Origin: Lunularia cruciata
Lineage: Eukaryota; Streptophyta; Marchantiopsida; Lunulariales; Lunulariaceae
Assembly: GCA_948567375.1 (NCBI GenBank)
Contig: OX419756.1
Location: forward strand, 21,519,001-21,583,000
DNA: 64,000 nt
Direction of reading: 5' to 3'
Position 1 is the first letter of the stretch. The number at the start of each line of letters is the position of its first letter. The notes beneath the pieces are model-generated. The model had not been told where the DNA came from. It searched no databases and worked only from the letters and a program-made list of their open reading frames with translations. The translations under genes and the position numbers were made by a program. Shown here one piece after another: positions 55,814 through 64,000 of the stretch.

Positions 55814-56682
55814 TCAATCCTTGGAGATGATGTGCCCCAAAAGTAGACATTCTTCACATCCAAAAATGCACTTCTTTGGGTTAAGTGATGCATTTGCCTC
55901 ATCCAAGCATTCCAAGACCTTGATTAGGTGCTCAAAGTGCTCCTCTTTGCTCCCATAGACACAAAAGTCACCAATGAAGTCTCTCACAAATTTCCCAATG
56001 AAAGGTTCAAATACCTTATTCATGAACCGTTGGAATGTGACTGAAGCATTGCAAAGCCCAAAAGGCATGACCTTGAAAGCATAAGTTCCTCAAGGTGTGG
56101 TGAGTTATTGATGCTCTGGTGCAATATTGATTTGGTTATACCCACTATAACCATCTCCAAAACTGTACCTCTCATGACCTGCAACCTCCTCCAAGATCTC
56201 ACAATGAATGGCAAAGGGTAATAGTCATTCTTAGTAACAACATTAAGCTTCTTGTAATCCACACATACCCAAAGCTTGCCATTCTTTTTCTTCACAATCA
56301 CAATAGGAGACATCCATTCTAAATTTTCCACCTCAAAGATAAATCCGGTTTCCTTGAGCTTATCAATCTCCTCCTTCACCACCAAAGATATTGGTGGGCT
56401 AATGTGATATTGCTTTTGGCGGACTGGTCTTGCATTTGACTCCACCTCAATCTTGTGCTCCTCCAAGGTGATTTCCTTTAGATCCTTGTAACTGAAAGCA
56501 AACACATGGATGAACTTGCGGAAAATCTCCTCAAATCTCATCTTCTCCTCCTTGGTAACATTTGGATCATACTTGAGAGTAGATAACCTCCTTTCTATCT
56601 CCTCAAGTGTCAATGGTGATTTGTTTGGGTCCTTCAAAACCTCTGCCTTAGGTGCAAAATCCATAGCACACAAAGGATACAC
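55814..56682 (-). pseudogene. Reverse transcriptase of element copy 4
   Basis: 56682-56200 covers the start (RLSTLKYDPNVTKEEKMRFE, EEIDKLKETGFIFEV, WMSPIVIVKKKNGKLWVCVD). 56068-55814 covers the palm (MPFGLCNASVTFQRFMNKVF) and the catalytic region RDFIGDFCVYGSKEE. There the first Asp of the D-D pair is Gly, so the enzyme would be dead even without the frameshift near 56150. Confidence 0.85.
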
Positions 56683-56999
56683 ATCTAAATCACATTTAGA
56701 TTCATCCTCCTCCGTGGAAGTCTACTTCTCCATGCTTGTGTCCACACCTGAAGCTTCTTCTTTTGAATCTGATTCCCAAAATCAGAAGATGGTGTATCTG
56801 AATGTAAAGTGTTGGTGGTGTTAGTCACATGAACTTTGACTCTATGGTTTGATGGCTCAATCCTCAAGTACCCTTTGTGCCATCAATCAGTTGTACATGC
56901 TGCTCTCAACCATGGCCTCCCAAGAAGTAAGTCATAACTTGAATCCTTCAAGACTTGGAAAGTCATGAGATTTTGAAGTCCCATAATTGAAACTACCAC

Positions 57000-57673
57000 C
57001 TTATCCATCACCCCTATTGGTCAAACTTGTTGTTTGTTTGCCATCCTCACCATAAATGTTGAAGGTCTAGAGGGTATTATACCCAACTTCTTCATCAACC
57101 TTTCTGTCATGGCATTCAATACTAATCCTCCATCAACCAATGCATCCTTGATGTTATGATCATTCACTCTCACATCAATCTTGGAAGCATATTCACAACC
57201 TTTCCATGGTGCTGGCTTGGCATCTACCACTCCCATTGATTTTGCCTTCTTCTTCCTCTTGCTCCTTGTAGAACTCAAGCCACCTCTAAGCTCCTTTCTC
57301 AAAGTAGGATTCAAAGCAAACAGTTGGTCCACTATGATGTTAGCCTTGTGACTACCAACATCCTCCAAGACATTATAGTTCCATTGTTGTTTTGATATCA
57401 AGAAGTTCTCCATCTCCAACTTCTTCCTTGGAGTCTTTTTTGTTGATGGTGTTGAAGTGCTTGTGTGAGTGCTCCTAGTAGGCATAAGAGTATCTTGGCT
57501 AGGAGTAAATCCTTGAGAAGAGTGCACATCCTTTGCAAAACGAGTTCTCTTTTTCTCTTGTGCCAAAGATCCAAATGAAGACCTTTGGAGTTTGAGCACT
57601 CACCCTTCTCATACTTGCTCTCAACCATATCTATGGATGCTATCACCTTACCTTTGTTTGGATTAGGAGCCAC
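57000..57673 (-). pseudogene. Protease and gag-pol linker of element copy 4
   Basis: The frame 57599-57021 (192 codons) ends VNDHNIKDALVDGGLVLNAM, TERLMKKLGIIPSRP. A-L-V-D-G-G-x-x-x-N-x-M resembles the V-D-G-G-S-x-V-N-x-M protease motif of some plant Ty3/gypsy lineages, with the nucleophile Asp at the expected place. A Ser/Thr/Lys-rich linker precedes. Confidence 0.65.
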
Positions 57674-57719
57674 CTGGGTTTCACTTCCTCCTTCTTTCCC
57701 TCTATTGGGTCCCTCATAA

Positions 57720-58627
57720 CTCCTTCCTCCATGGTAAGTGGAATTTGGGCAATTCCTTTAGATATAGCCTCTTCCTCCACAACCAAAACAATTTCTATCA
57801 TTGAAATTGTTAGCCAGGTGACCTCCTCTAAATGGATAGTTTCTATAACTCCTAGGCCCTCTCCCTACATTCTGATCCAGCTCTCTCTTCTCCCATAATT
57901 GCACTACATTGACCTTGAGATCTACAAGTTGTTCAATGATGGTTTGAAGTGGATCCTTTGGTAGGGGTGCAAAAACTGGAGCAACTACTACTTGTGGTGC
58001 AACCTTTTTCACCAAAGTATCATAAGTTCCATCATAATTGTAACCTTGAGGAGGATGCACAACCTCCTTCACCACCAAATCAATCTCATCCCCTTCCAAA
58101 CTCTCCTCCATACAAATTGCAATCTTGATAACTTCAACTTTGGAAGAAGGTTTCTCATATCTCACTTTGATTCTAATTTGTGGTCTCAACCCTCCCATTC
58201 TTGATGAGCATGGCCCCTATGCCAATCATAGTAGTCTCCACATCATCCACACTCTTCCTCAATACTATGCAAAATCTGGACTCTAACTTTTCCACTCTTC
58301 CACATAGACTCTCACTTTCTCTCCATCCCCTTGCTTGAGAAAGGTAACCTCACTCATCAATCTCTCATAAATCTCATCGGGAAGAAAGTTCTCAATGAGT
58401 GCTTAAGTCAAACTCTCCCAAGACTCTTCTTGCCCATCTCTCCTCTCTCTCTTTTGGTATTTTGACTTATACCATGTAAGAGCTACATCCTCAAAGAATT
58501 CTGGGAATAATGAGGCCCACTCATTCTTCTTCCTCTCATTTTTTCCTATGAAAGCTCTCTTGAAGTCTCTCACAAAGGCCTCCACATCTTCTCCATCCTT
58601 GCTAAAGAAAACCAAAAGTTTCCACAT
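57720..58627 (-). pseudogene. Gag of element copy 4
   Basis: 58627-58403 contains DGEDVEAFVRDFKRAFIG and LFPEFFEDVALTWYKSKYQK, a capsid block with conserved Trp. 58198-57758 ends NCFGCGGRGYI before a stop and RNCP, a C-x2-C-x4-H-x4-C knuckle whose His has become Tyr. The two parts are in different frames. Confidence 0.75.
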
Positions 58628-58866
58628 CTTAACCCCTTAGTATCTTTCTTTTCTCTAAATTTTTGTTCTTTTCTTTTCTTTTCTTTTCTCACTCTATAAC
58701 TAATATAGTATGTACATGACTACAACATTTGAGAGTAATCCACCCTTAGGGAACACAAAAGGTTCAGGTTGCTCCAAGATTTCTATAGTAACATCAAATC
58801 CTAGAGTTCATATTAATCAAACCCTCATGGATAGTTTATCCATAAGTTGAAAGATTATCTCCATCA
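58628..58866. other. Spacer with TTTTC simple repeat
   Basis: TTCTTTTCTTTTCTTTTC-type pentamer run at 58665-58690, then unassigned sequence. Confidence 0.6.
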
Positions 58867-59247
58867 CTAATCTTGAGAACTAGCCGATGAAGGTGGTAGT
58901 ATTTCTATAGCTGTACTAAGACTCTCTCCAAGATCCTTCACCAAAGTCTCCAAAAATGCTTTTACTCTATTACACTCATGTTCTTTTGGAAGTCCTTCCA
59001 CTCCACAAACCTCACATAACTCCTTGGTCTTAGATCTTCTCCCTCCCAATCTTGGTGAAGAAGGTCCAAAGAAGGTGACTTGGGTTTGCATATGCAAACC
59101 CAAGTCAAGTAAGCCTCTCCTTTCCCTCAATCTCTTGCTCTCAAAAGTCAATGGATATAAACTTACCTTATGTCCCTTTTCTCTACATAGAAAACACTTA
59201 GACTCACCCTTTCCTCCAAGTGGTGTAGGTTTTTGGATCCTCTCAAC
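58867..59247 (-). pseudogene. Zinc-knuckle region upstream of copy 4 gag
   Basis: In the minus frame from 59247 to 58867, CFLCREKGHKVSLYP looks like a retroviral zinc knuckle with the last Cys changed to Tyr, followed by ELCEVCGVEGLPKEHECN, a second Cys cluster. It lies upstream of the copy 4 gag on the same strand and could be an additional frame or an older element. Cut by the LTR at 59248. Confidence 0.5.
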
Positions 59248-59667
59248 TATAAAAATATGGAGTTTAGCGACAAAGTTAGTCGGACTTATGAAGTAGCACA
59301 TAAGACAAATTAGCCTAGTATATTCCGGAAGTATCTAGAAAGCTTCTTGGGAAGCTTCCCAGCTAGCTTAGTTTGCACCGCAAGTAAGTAGCTTCTATAA
59401 GGAAGCTTCTACAAGCTTCCAACTAGCTTAGCTTGCATGTCAAGTAGGCGGCTTCTAGAAGGAAGCTTCTTGAGAAGCTTCCTAGTTAACTTGGCTTGCA
59501 CTCTAAGAAAGTGGCTTGAGGAAGCTTCTTGAGAAGCTTCTCAAGGGCCTTGTATGCTACCTATGTATACCAAAGCCAAAGCTCATGCTAGGCATTCATA
59601 GTTTTCCCTCATTCAAGTGTCCCAATGTGAGTTTTCCTATTTCTCTCCTCAATCTTGGTCTTTTACA
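59248..59667 (+). repeat. 5' LTR of chromovirus copy 3
   Basis: TATAAAAATATGGAG (TGTAACAATATGGAG in other copies) to TGGTCTTTTACA. The U3 part has a series of AAGCTT-centred inverted repeats, including GGAAGCTTCT TG AGAAGCTTCC at 59461-59482 and a second near-identical one at 59520-59541. TGCTACCTATGTATACCAAAG near 59560 may replace a TATA box. Confidence 0.88.
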
Positions 59668-59685
59668 TTGGTATTAGAGCAAGAA
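59668..59685 (+). promoter_or_regulatory. Primer-binding site of chromovirus copy 3
   Basis: TTGGTATTAGAGCAAGAA immediately after the LTR matches the initiator tRNA-Met complement TGGTATCAGAGC with one change. Confidence 0.85.
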
Positions 59686-59938
59686 TGGGATGGATGGAAT
59701 TAATGGACCACTAAATCCACTTCCGCCTAACCATTGGGATTTTCATATCCAAATATTACCCAATCACCGCTTCACACAATTCATCACCTCATGCTTTGGG
59801 CAAGATTCTCTACATATGATCACCGTTTCTAAGGAACCCTTGATACTTCCGGTTGTCACTTATGGAGAAAGGTGGACGTGTTGTATCTATGTGTTAATCA
59901 ATTAGATAAATTGGGAGTAGTAGGATAGAGTAGTAGCT

Positions 59939-60790
59939 ATGGCGGCAATACCAAATTTTATCCTTGCAACATAGCAACAAATCGAGCACCTTACTCAATT
60001 GTTGGATGAATAAGACAAACAACAATGAGAACATATAGAGAGAGCGCTAGTCCAGATGGAGAAGATCATATTTGATTTCCAAAACCTAAGGTGTTTGAAG
60101 GTAAGAATCTTCCGAGCACAATGGAGAATTTTGTGTTTGATTGCGAATGTTACTTCAAAGCCACCAATCTTCAAGATGAACAAAAATAGATTCTCTTGGC
60201 TTCTAGCCAATTGGATGGTGTGGCAAAACTTTGGTGGAAATTCCAAGTGGAGAGAGCTGAACAACAGATTGTTGCACCAATCTTGACATGGATGGAATTC
60301 AAGGATGCAATTCTTGGTCACTTTCAAACTATAAATGCCACCCGAGATGCACAAGATAAATTGGTAGAGTTGAAGCATATTGGCTCAATAAGAAGCGACA
60401 TCACACAATTTTAGAACATCATGAAAATTCCAGATATAAAAGAAGGAGAAGTTTTGGATTGATTTGTGCGGGGATTGAAGTCACAAACCAAATTGGAGGT
60501 GACCATGCAAGAGCCACAAAACATAGAAGAAGCAATGCAATTGGCTGAGCGCTTTGATTCCTTGGTTGCAACAACTTGGTCTTGACTTATATCAAGCTTA
60601 CTTGTACAATACGCACGGGTGGAAGAACCAGCACCAATGGAGATTGATGCTATCCATCGGAGGCCACTTGGTGCAGCAAACAAAGAAAGATTGCAACAAA
60701 ATGGAGGTTGTTTTTATTGTTGCCAAGTTGGACATCACATTGCTTAATGTCCACTTAGGAATGGGCAACCTCAACAAGTTGCCCTGATGG
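59939..60790 (+). pseudogene. Gag of chromovirus copy 3
   Basis: Start ATG at 59939 (MAAIPNFI). After shifts, 60060-60410 reads PPIFKMNKNRF/KILLASSQLDGVAKLWW, WMEFKDAILGHF and DKLVELKHIG, the Ty3 capsid pattern. Near 60710-60760 the knuckle GCFYCCQVGHHIA, stop, CPL has all four ligands but a TAA before the last Cys. Several stops. Confidence 0.8.
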
Positions 60791-60889
60791 AGTTTGTGGA
60801 ACCAAATGATCAGGGAAACAAAGAATCCTAGTAGGAGATTTTGAGCCGCCTATTGGGAGCTTGTTTAGTTCCAATGGGATTGAAGGCTC

Positions 60890-61220
60890 AACCTATGCAA
60901 GTTTGCTTCACTTGCAAGGTATGATATCTAATAGAGGTTGTAGGATTTTGGTTGATTCTAGAAGTTAAAAGAATTGTATGTCTATGCAAGTAGCAAAGGA
61001 ATTGGGTATTCCTATCAAGCCAGTGATTGGAAGTAGTTTGATGATGGCGGATGGTAGAAAGGGTTCTGCATTCCGCACCTCGCATCCTGTTACCTTCAAA
61101 ATTAGGAAGGAGTATTTGGAGTGTATGAGGTTTGTAGTGGCACCTCTACACTATGATATCATTTTGGGTCTACCTTGGCTTGAACGTCATAAGGTTCAAT
61201 TTGATTGGACCCAATGCTAA
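60890..61220 (+). pseudogene. Aspartic protease of chromovirus copy 3
   Basis: RILVDSRS, a stop, KN at 60945-60975 is the active-site region (D-S-G-A-S-x-N in the family; Gly is Arg here). Then MSMQVAKELGIPI, ECMRFVVAPLHYDIILGLPW and KVQFDWTQC complete the domain in one frame (60978-61218). Confidence 0.8.
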
Positions 61221-61299
61221 ATTCAAGTACAACACCAAGGTAGGAATTTCTGATTAGGTTGTCTGGCACCTCTGAGTAAGACACCTAAGAATAGTCAGT

Positions 61300-61479
61300 C
61301 CCAAGATAGGAAGTTTGTCAAGAAGGTAGCCATAGAGCAAACCTTGAAGGGAGTGGAGTCTTAAGATGAGAAGTTTGCCAAGAAGGCAACCATGGAGCAA
61401 GCTTGGAAGAGAGATGAGTCCTTGGAAGGGAAGTTGGTTAGTAAAGCAGCCATAGAGCAAGCTTTGGAGGAAGGTAAGT
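61300..61479 (+). repeat. 60-bp tandem repeat in the protease-RT linker
   Basis: Three units of exactly 60 bp. Each encodes a 20-residue repeat with K-(F/L)-x-x-K-(A/V)-x-(I/M)-E-Q-(A/T). Two worn units are at the same place in copy 1 (about 7480-7600, minus). So the Glu/Lys-rich repeat is a family trait, likely a helical linker. Confidence 0.82.
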
Positions 61480-61550
61480 CTATATTTGCAGTGTAGATCA
61501 AGCTGATTGCACAAAAACAATCGGAGGAGTGCCAAGAGCCTCATCAAGCA

Positions 61551-62193
61551 ATGGATGATTGGATAGTTCAGGAGTTTGCAGACGTGTTTCCGGATGATCT
61601 GCCAAAGGGATTACCCTTCGATCGAGGTATGCCCTTCAAGATCAAGTTATTGCTAAGGAGTACTCTAGTGAGTAGACCGATCTATTGGCTCTCACCAAAG
61701 GAGTTAGAGGAGTTGCAAACAACACTTACAGAGTTGTTGGAGAAGGACTTCATACAACATAGTACATCTCCTTGGGAAGCACCGGTACTATTTGTTCCAA
61801 AGAAAGATGGAGGACTTTGTTTTTGTATTGATTACCATGGGATCAATAAGCAAACCATGAAGAATGCATATCCCTTGCCTCAGATCAATGACTTGCTTGA
61901 TCAACTAAGTGGAGCATGCTACTTTTCCAATTTGGATCTTTGTAGTGGCTATTGGCAAATTCCTATTGATAGAGAGGATGTGCAAAAGATTGCCTTTCGT
62001 AGAAGGTATGGGCATTTTGAGTGGAGAGTTTTACCTTTTGGACTCACTAATGCTCTAGCAGTCTTCATGGATCAGATGCATTGGGTGTTGGTTGGACTAT
62101 TGGATTGGTCCATGGTGGTGTTCTTGGATGATATCTTAATTTATAGTAAGATAGAGGTAGAACACGTGAATCATGTGCAAGAAGTCCTAAGAT
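61551..62193 (+). pseudogene. Reverse transcriptase of chromovirus copy 3
   Basis: 214 codons open. Fingers: KGLPFDRGMPFKIKLLLRST, then [17 protein letters not shown] and CIDYHGINKQTMKNAYPLPQ. Palm: YFSNLDLCSGYWQIP, LPFGLTNALAVFMDQMHWVL. Catalytic box: VVFLDDILIYSKIEVEHVN. All RT motifs from 1 to 7 are present with both aspartates. The only defect within the domain is the terminal TGA at 62194. It is the best-kept enzyme domain of this family here. Confidence 0.9.
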
Positions 62194-62910
62194 GACTATG
62201 ACAATGGAAATTTTATTGCAAGAAGTTGAAGTGTGCCTTTTGGCAGAAGGAAGTTACCTTCTTGGGTCATAAGATCTCATGAGAGGGGATCAAGATGGAA
62301 GAAGAGAAAATCAAGGCCATTTCTGATTGGCCTATTCCAAAGGATAGTACAGAAGTACAAGCATTCAATGGATTGGCCAGTTTTTTCCGACGGTTCATCC
62401 GTTATTATGCTCATGTGGCTGCACCATTGACTTACCTCTTGGGAAAGAACTCTAGTTTCTAGTGGACCACCAAGCATGAAGAAGCATTCTAGAAGTTAAA
62501 GCATATGGTGTCTTCAAGACCCATTCTTCAACCATATGATCCTTAACTACCTTGTGTGGTTGATTTTGATGCTTCTAACTTTGCAATTGGAGCCGTGCTA
62601 CAACAAGAATTCCCAGATGGACTCCATCCTATTGCCTTTGTGTCTTGCCGACTCAATACAACTGAACAAAACTACTCTGCTTGAGATCAAGAACAACTTG
62701 CAATGGTATACGCTACCAAGGTATGGAGGCATTACCTCTTGGAGAAACAAGTGATCATGCAAATTGATCACAAACTATTGTTGCAGACCTTACACTTGGA
62801 ACACATGAAGAGTCGACATCATCAATGGGAGGAACAACTCCAACTATATGACATCAAACTTGAGTACAAACCAGGTCGGTTTCATATCATCCCTAATGCT
62901 TTATCATGAT
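62194..62910 (+). pseudogene. RNase H of chromovirus copy 3
   Basis: Connection CAFWQKEVTFLGHKIS, a stop, then AFNGLASFFRRFIRYYAHVA. RNase H core: LPCVVDFDASNFAIGAVLQQ (D), EQLAMVYATKVWRHYLL (E) and VIMQIDHKLLLQTL (D), ending QLYDIKLEYKPGRFHIIPNA. Five in-frame stops. Confidence 0.85.
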
Positions 62911-64000
62911 GACCTGAGTTGAAGTCTCTTCCTCTCATCACAATGGCAATTTCAATGGTGTCAATTGACTCCAAGGTCCAAAACAAGTTTCAATAAGCTC
63001 TACACCAAGATACCTTCTTCCAAATGGTACATGGTTGCCTTACGGCATGCGATAAGGAGTACAACACCTTCTCCATCAAGGAGGGCCTTTTATTCTGTGA
63101 GGACCGGATCTATGTTCCAGCTAAAGGTGATCTTTGACTTGTGTGACCAGCAATTTAACCATCGCTGGTCACATGGGTGTGGACAAGACCTTGGGTACCG
63201 TCCAACGTCAATAGTGGTGGCCTAACATGACACGAGATGTTCAAGAATTTGTCCGATTGTGTGAGAGCTGCCAATGTAACAAGGCCAGCAACCAGAAGCC
63301 AAGTGGACTCCTTCAACCACTTGCCATTTCATCCGCTCACTAGGAGCATGTGAGTTTGGATCTCATCACATCTTTGCCAAAGACAAAACAAGGACACACC
63401 CACCGCAATCGTGGTGTTTGTGGATAAGCTTAGGAAGCAAATCCACTTGGCACCAACCTATGATACTGTGGATGCTCTAACCTTAGCACAAATCTACTTT
63501 GACAATGTCTTCAAGCATCATGGGATGCCACATGTACTCATATTTGACCATGATCCTTCCTTTATTGGGAAGTTTTGGCAAGTACTCTTCCAGATACTCG
63601 GCACCAAGCTTGCTTTGTCCATGGCCTATCATCCTCAAAATGATAGACAAACCGAATGTGGAAATTGTACATTGGAGGATATGTTACGTGTCTTTGTCAA
63701 TGTCCACCATACCAATTGGGATGAATGTCTTGCAGTTGCAAAATTTGCCTACAACAATTCCAAACAAGCAAGCTCTAGATTTTCTCCTTTCTTTCTCAAT
63801 TTTGGCCAAGATCGCTTGTTCCAGATTCTCTTCTTGCTCCCCTTCCATCTCAAGTTCCTCATACTTCCACATTCTTGACCACTATATCCCACTCTCTCCA
63901 ACAAGCCAAGTCTCACCTCCTTGTTGCTTAGAATTGCCAAAAAGAATATGCGGACCACCATCATCGTGATCTCACCTTTGAACTCAGTGATAAAGTCATG
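62911..64000 (+). pseudogene. Integrase of chromovirus copy 3 (cut by the window end)
   Basis: The zinc-binding part is near 63100-63300 with VRLCESCQCNKASNQK. Core: VSLDLITSLPKTK (Asp), MVFVDKLRKQIHLAPTYDTV, VLIFDHDPSFIGKFWQ (Asp) and MAYHPQNDRQTECGNCTLED (Glu). Frame 63411-63878 is open for 155 codons, then a stop. The C-terminal part and any chromodomain fall beyond the window. Confidence 0.85.

Larger units (their letters stand above)
53086..59247 (-). mobile_element. Ty3/gypsy element copy 4 (minus), inserted in M2
   Basis: 3' LTR at 53086-53776, purine tract at 53777-53791, then on the minus strand integrase, RNase H, RT, protease and gag from left to right. It is cut at 59247 by the insertion of the next element, so its 5' LTR must lie to the right of the window. 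The RT and protease type differ from both chromoviruses and I see no chromodomain. All frames carry stops. Confidence 0.85.
59248..64000 (+). mobile_element. Ty3/gypsy chromovirus copy 3 (family 1), runs off the window
   Basis: 5' LTR 59248-59667, primer site, gag, protease, repeat linker, RT, RNase H and integrase to the window end. It belongs to the same family as 3324-9694. It is the least decayed chromovirus here, with an RT open for 214 codons and an integrase frame of 155. It is nested in copy 4, itself nested in M2, so it is the latest of three insertions at this site. Confidence 0.9.

Noticed and set aside
58867-59301. Frame extended to 59301 as one protein
   Set aside because: The first 18 codons lie in the LTR of the next element (from 59248); the real frame is cut at 59247.

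Overview
The window is nuclear DNA of a plant with a large, repeat-choked genome. Evidence is nested chromodomain-type Ty3/gypsy elements, plant-type initiator-Met primer sites, a TTTAGGG telomere-like tract and long AT-rich relics. I found no intact host gene. The phylum is not decided by the sequence. The LINE and the methyltransferase-bearing gypsy element remind me of families known from streptophyte algae, so a seed-free plant or gymnosperm seems more likely than an angiosperm, but this is inference.

Layout. (1) 1-2466: unique DNA carrying four short, same-orientation 3' tails of a LINE. (2) 2467-20064: one old LINE copy (L1, minus strand, about 3.7 kb of its own sequence, 14-bp target duplication). 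It is split by two later insertions: a minus-strand chromovirus (3324-9694, duplication AGCTA), which itself received a solo LTR at 4002-4743, and a plus-strand chromovirus (10076-17562, duplication CAACC), which received a solo LTR at 15686-16037. (3) 20065-22447: unique DNA with a 111-bp tandem repeat, an exon-like segment and a GC-rich degenerate repeat. (4) 22448-35985: a second LINE copy (L2, minus) split by a 9.9-kb Ty3/gypsy-like element, M1 (24286-34169). (5) 35986-49741: AT-rich DNA with two decayed LTRs, tandem repeats and no recognisable gene. (6) 49742-64000: a second copy of the M1 family (M2), interrupted by a minus-strand gypsy element (from 53086), in turn interrupted by a plus-strand chromovirus (from 59248) that runs off the window.

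The most notable object is M1. Its polyprotein order is gag (zinc knuckles), aspartic protease, a complete C5-cytosine DNA methyltransferase domain, reverse transcriptase, RNase H, DDE integrase, and a C-terminal PHD finger where chromoviruses have a chromodomain. Its terminal repeats are not ordinary LTRs. They have the order A1 - coding - B1 - A2 - B2, a split direct repeat. The 5' end of M2 independently shows the same truncated A1 repeat. A tRNA-like antisense segment and a perfect hairpin lie in the leader and repeat. Nearly all in-frame stops in M1 are explained by C-to-T change at CAG or CGA codons. Together this suggests a retroelement that could write and read chromatin marks, later silenced and decayed by cytosine deamination.

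All coding regions here are broken by stops or frameshifts. The most complete are the M1 methyltransferase and integrase and the reverse transcriptase of the element at 59248.
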